Both the position numbers and the translations under genes were made by a program. DNA of 8,140 bases from assembly GCA_028277325.1 (NCBI GenBank), contig JANQGL010000149.1, forward strand, positions 1 through 8,140, given 5' to 3'. Positions 5,414-8,140 of the stretch are shown here, piece after piece. Origin of the DNA: Magnetospira sp. GTDB lineage: Bacteria > Pseudomonadota > Alphaproteobacteria > Rhodospirillales > Magnetospiraceae. Each line of letters starts with the position of its first letter. The stretch's first letter is position 1. Below the pieces are notes generated by a model. It worked only from the letters and a program-made list of their open reading frames with translations, did no database searches and was not told the DNA's origin.

Positions 5414-6415
5414 CTATCCGTTGAACAGGCGCAGGCCGGACAGGTGCACGCTGGCGGTCGCCAGGCCGCCGAACAGCCCGAACCCGGCCAGGGACGCGCG
5501 AACCAGGCTGCGCGTGGCCCGCGGTGCCAGCCGCGACAGGCTCGGACGGTCGCCGAGCGCCGCCACCGGGCCCGCGCCCAGGCCGAGGGCGGTGGAAAAG
5601 AACAGAGGAATGTAAAAGAGATATCCGACATAATTATATTCGGACTTTAATATACAGAACGGGCAGTGGTGGGTCGGGTGCTCGTAGACGTAGGGTGCCA
5701 AGGCCGACACGACGGCGGCGATGGCGGCCGTGAACGCCAGTCCCGAAACGGCGGCGTAGAGCATGCCGCCGCGTCGGTGCCGCAAGACCCGGGCGCCGGC
5801 GACGACCACCGCCGCCAGGGCGCCGTACAGTAGCCCGAGGGCGGTGGCCGGGTCGAGTGCCGACAGGTCGGCCGCGGCGCCGGCGGTGTCCGGGGAGAAC
5901 AGGCGGGCGCAGCAGGAAGGGATCACGTCGGCCCGGAGGTTGAGGAAATAGGCCAGTTGCAGGCCGCCGGCCAGCAGCACCACCGGAGCGACGCCGATCA
6001 GCAGGGCGTACTTGACCCGGATCAGCGGGTAGTCCGGCGCCCGCGCGTCCAGGCGATCCAGGATCAGCCACACGGCGGCCAGGAAGAACACCGCGATTCG
6101 CGCCAGCAGGGCCGGGAACCCGTAAGGATTCGCGTTCAGGGTGCCGACCGCGCACATGGCGCCCGCGAACTGTTCGGCCATCCGGTCGGCGTTGAACACG
6201 AACAGCAGCAGCGACAGGGCCTCCAGGGCCAGCACCAGGCCGAGGCCGGTGGACACCAGGTAGGTGCGGCGCTCCATCGCCAGTTGCCGGCGGTGGCCGC
6301 TCGCCAGGTCCCAGCGCGCCAGCACCCGCGCCCCGAACAGGGCGCCGCCGGTGACCATCGCGGCCGACAGGGCGGAGGCCAGCAGGAGGGCCAGGATCGC
6401 CGGCTGGAAGATCAT
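5414..6415 (-). CDS. Eight-TM protein with periplasmic CC and HHCPFC motifs
   Basis: I recognise no named family. The 333-aa product has about eight hydrophobic segments (roughly 3-28, 53-76, 101-120, 137-160, 190-212, 219-241, 262-282, 304-326). Arg/Lys-rich loops at 29-52, 121-136, 207-217 and 289-306 put those loops in the cytoplasm and both termini in the periplasm. On that model all five cysteines are periplasmic: C88 in MCAVGTLNANP, C168-C169 in PSCCARLF, and C251/C254 in THHCPFCILK. This suggests a copper-binding or dithiol-redox membrane partner of the NosL and SCO proteins. Its ATG overlaps the ATPase stop as ATGA, and GGAGG lies 7 nt upstream, so translation is coupled to the ATPase. 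A VKOR-like quinone-linked thiol oxidase is an alternative, but the arrangement does not match that family clearly. Confidence 0.85.
   Translation of the reverse strand: MIFQPAILALLLASALSAAMVTGGALFGARVLARWDLASGHRRQLAMERRTYLVSTGLGLVLALEALSLLLFVFNADRMAEQFAGAMCAVGTLNANPYGFPALLARIAVFFLAAVWLILDRLDARAPDYPLIRVKYALLIGVAPVVLLAGGLQLAYFLNLRADVIPSCCARLFSPDTAGAAADLSALDPATALGLLYGALAAVVVAGARVLRHRRGGMLYAAVSGLAFTAAIAAVVSALAPYVYEHPTHHCPFCILKSEYNYVGYLFYIPLFFSTALGLGAGPVAALGDRPSLSRLAPRATRSLVRASLAGFGLFGGLATASVHLSGLRLFNG
5597..5660 (-). other. AT-rich patch with rare codons inside the eight-TM gene
   Basis: Bases 5601-5660 are 42 of 60 A or T in a window that is otherwise about 70% GC. The patch encodes CILKSEYNYVGYLFYIPLFF, directly after CPF, using codons such as ATA, TTA, AAT, TAT, ATT and CCT that are rare in the neighbours. 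It also contains a perfect minus-strand TATAAT (5633-5638) without a good -35 partner. Confidence 0.75.
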
Positions 6416-7095
6416 CCGGCGTCCTCCGGCACGATCCGGCCGTCGCGCAGGGACACCACCCGGTCGACCAGGGGATCGCCCCACACCAGCGGGTCGTGGC
6501 TGCTCAGGACCAGGGTGCGGCCGCCCGCCTTCAGGTCCGCCGCGACGGCCAGGAACTCGCGGCTCAGGGCGCTGTCCAGGTTGGCGGTCGGTTCGTCGGC
6601 GATCAGCACCGGCGGATCGTTGATCAGGGCGCGGGCGATGGCGACCCGTTGCGCCTCGCCGCCCGACAGGGTGCCTGCCCGGACTGCGGCCTTGTCGGTC
6701 AACCGCAGCTCGGCCAGGCGGTCGCCGGCGCGGCGGCGCAGGACGGCGCGGGTCACGCCGAGCGGATAGGCGGGCAGCATCACGTTGTCGAGCACCGTGA
6801 GCCCGGGGATCAGGTTGAAGCTCTGGAACACGAACCCGAGCGTGGCGCGGCGCACCTCGGTCAGGAAGCGCTCGGGCAGGCCGCCGATCTCGCGGCCGTC
6901 CAGGTGGATGCGCCCCGAGGTGGGGCGGGCGAGGGCGCCGATCAGGCTCAGCAGGGTGGTCTTGCCCGAGCCGCTGGGGCCGCGCAGGACGGTCGCCCGC
7001 CCGGTGTCGATCTCCAGGTCGATCCCGCGCAGGGCCTGGAAGGCGTTGCCGGCCCCCTCGTTGAAGGTCTTGGTCACCGCGTCGAGGCGGATCAT
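6412..7095 (-). CDS. LolD/MacB-type ABC transporter ATPase
   Basis: This ATPase powers the adjoining FtsX-type permease at the inner membrane. All catalytic motifs are intact in its 227 residues: Walker A GPSGSGKTT (39-47), Q-loop Q91 in FVFQSFNLIPGLTVLDNVMLP, signature LSGGEAQRVAIARAL (143-157), Walker B VLIADEPTANLD (163-174) and H-loop SSHD (H200). The Q-loop wording FQSFNLIP.LT...NV.LP is typical of the LolD/MacB/FtsE subgroup. The start at 7095 is set by an ATGA overlap with the permease stop and by GAGGTG 5 nt upstream; a longer open frame upstream is a shadow of the permease. Its own stop overlaps the next gene as ATGA. Confidence 0.95.
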   Translation of the reverse strand: MIRLDAVTKTFNEGAGNAFQALRGIDLEIDTGRATVLRGPSGSGKTTLLSLIGALARPTSGRIHLDGREIGGLPERFLTEVRRATLGFVFQSFNLIPGLTVLDNVMLPAYPLGVTRAVLRRRAGDRLAELRLTDKAAVRAGTLSGGEAQRVAIARALINDPPVLIADEPTANLDSALSREFLAVAADLKAGGRTLVLSSHDPLVWGDPLVDRVVSLRDGRIVPEDAG

Positions 7096-8140
7096 CGCAT
7101 CACCTCGTCGGGGTCGGCGACGGCGGCCCGCCAGATCGGCACCAGGGTCGCCGCCAGGTAGGGCACCACGGTCAGGCCGAACAGGGTCGCCACCTGCGCC
7201 CCGTCCACGTCCGGAGTCAACGCGAAATCGGGGTACAGCACCGCCCAGCCCTTGAGCACCGGCGCCAGGAGCCCGGCCGAAAACTGGAACACATGCGCGT
7301 AGGCGGCCAGATAGCCGATCACGAAGGCGCCGGCGGAGATCAGGCCGCCCTCCCACATCTTGAGGGCGATCACGTCGCCGGTCTCCCAGCCGATCGCCTT
7401 GAGGATGCCGATCTCGCGGCGCTCGTCGGCGCTCAGCCCGGCCGCCTTGTCCCAGGCCAGGACCGCGAAGGCGAGGAGGGCGCCGGTCAGCACCGCGAGG
7501 CCGATCCCCTCGCGCCAGTCGAGGATGGCGCGGTAGGTGCGCTGGACGTCGTCGCGGGTGACCACCCGCGTCTCCGGCAGCATGCGCGCCACCTTTTCCG
7601 CAACCTTGCTCACCTCGCGCGGATTGCGCACCGACAGGGCCAGATCGGTGAAGACGTCGTCGGGCAGCTTGAAGAAGGACCGGAAATCGGCCTCCGAGAG
7701 CAGCACCAGATCGGCGCTGACCAACTGGCTTGCGGGATCCAGCAGCCCGGCGACCTCCAGCTTGAACAGCCGCCCGCCGGGCGACAGCAGGAACAGGTGC
7801 TTGCCGGGCGCGATGCCGCGCGCCCGGGCGACCTGGGCGCCGATCACCGTTTCGCCGGGCCCCGGCGCGGCGACGAACCGGTCGCCGTCGGGCACCATCA
7901 GGGTGTAGTTGGCGCCGTTGGCGGTGTCGTGGAAATAGCCCCACAGGCGGCCGTGCACCGCCTGCACCCCCCGGATGTTCTCCAGGGCCGCCAGGTCGGC
8001 CGCCGTGGCCAGGGCGTGCCGGCCCATCCGGATCCGCTGCACCGTCAGCTCCGGCGCCCCGGCCAGCACCGCCGCCGCCTCGCGGCGCAACGCCTCGCCG
8101 AACAGGAGCACGCTGGACAGCGCGAACACCACCAGGGCGT
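7092..8140 (-). CDS. FtsX/MacB-type ABC permease, 5' end beyond window
   Basis: The reading frame is open to the window edge, so the N-terminus is missing; a GTG at 8132 lies inside the first TM segment and is not a likely start. What is visible is the end of TM1 (ALVFALSSVLLF), an extracytoplasmic domain of roughly 190 residues, then three TM segments and DEVMR at the C-terminus. The FtsX signature ERREIGILKAIGWETGDVIALKMWEG sits between TM2 and TM3, the coupling region. This four-TM layout with a large periplasmic domain is that of MacB, LolC/E and FtsX, which convey ATP-driven movement to periplasmic partners rather than carry substrate across the membrane. The stop overlaps the ATPase start. 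Confidence 0.92.
   Translation of the reverse strand, partial: ALVVFALSSVLLFGEALRREAAAVLAGAPELTVQRIRMGRHALATAADLAALENIRGVQAVHGRLWGYFHDTANGANYTLMVPDGDRFVAAPGPGETVIGAQVARARGIAPGKHLFLLSPGGRLFKLEVAGLLDPASQLVSADLVLLSEADFRSFFKLPDDVFTDLALSVRNPREVSKVAEKVARMLPETRVVTRDDVQRTYRAILDWREGIGLAVLTGALLAFAVLAWDKAAGLSADERREIGILKAIGWETGDVIALKMWEGGLISAGAFVIGYLAAYAHVFQFSAGLLAPVLKGWAVLYPDFALTPDVDGAQVATLFGLTVVPYLAATLVPIWRAAVADPDEVMR

Noticed and set aside
5633..5661. Internal promoter based on a perfect TATAAT
   Set aside because: No acceptable -35 lies 15-18 nt upstream and no extended -10 TG is present, so it is only noted within the AT-rich patch.
5957..6769. Plus-strand frame of 270 codons
   Set aside because: It is antisense to the eight-TM and ATPase genes, Gln/Arg/His-rich, and has no start signal or domain.
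7096..7944. N-terminal extension of the ATPase to 510 residues
   Set aside because: The extension is an out-of-frame reading of the permease gene. The ATPase fold begins at the ATG at 7095, with a good GAGGTG upstream.
1..8140. CRISPR arrays, tRNA genes, insertion sequences, phage or plasmid functions
   Set aside because: No regular repeat-spacer pattern, cloverleaf, transposase or terminal repeats were seen on either strand.

Overview
The window is GC-rich throughout (about 70% by eye). It carries the ribosomal order rpsF-rpsR-rplI on the minus strand, with S6 and L9 tails and promoter style that suit an alphaproteobacterium, most likely a Rhodospirillales-type organism. The genus cannot be fixed from this sequence. 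Almost every gene is on the minus strand; the one convincing plus-strand gene is a small ORF at 3299-3502.

Layout from left to right. Positions 1-147 are non-coding and full of inverted repeats, ending in a perfect palindrome just past the rplI stop. Positions 148-1523 hold rplI, rpsR and rpsF, read right to left as rpsF-rpsR-rplI from a good sigma70-like promoter at 1620-1647. A structured leader of about 90 nt follows that promoter and may carry S6:S18 feedback control. Positions 1648-1844 are a spacer with one doubtful 40-codon ORF. Positions 1845-3134 encode a 429-aa protein with a divergent class III nucleotide-cyclase homology domain. A divergent spacer then leads to the 67-aa plus-strand hypothetical gene, which converges on the next operon across a small hairpin.

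Positions 3523-8140 are one tightly packed minus-strand operon that runs off the right edge. In transcription order it encodes a MacB/LolE/FtsX-type permease (5' end missing), a LolD-type ATPase, an eight-TM protein whose five cysteines all fall in predicted periplasmic loops, a Tat-exported NosL-like protein with CPYCGM and GTCSIHC motifs, a second NosL-family protein with a CPVCGM motif, and an SCO1/SenC copper chaperone with CPDICP. Three junctions are ATGA-type overlaps or nearly so.

This operon is the most interesting content. It looks like a periplasmic copper or thiol delivery machine for a cuproenzyme. Its plan resembles NosDFYL, but it uses a mechanotransmission-type ABC transporter and an uncharacterised cysteine-rich membrane partner. 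No nosZ, nosD or oxidase subunit gene is visible here, so the client enzyme is unknown.
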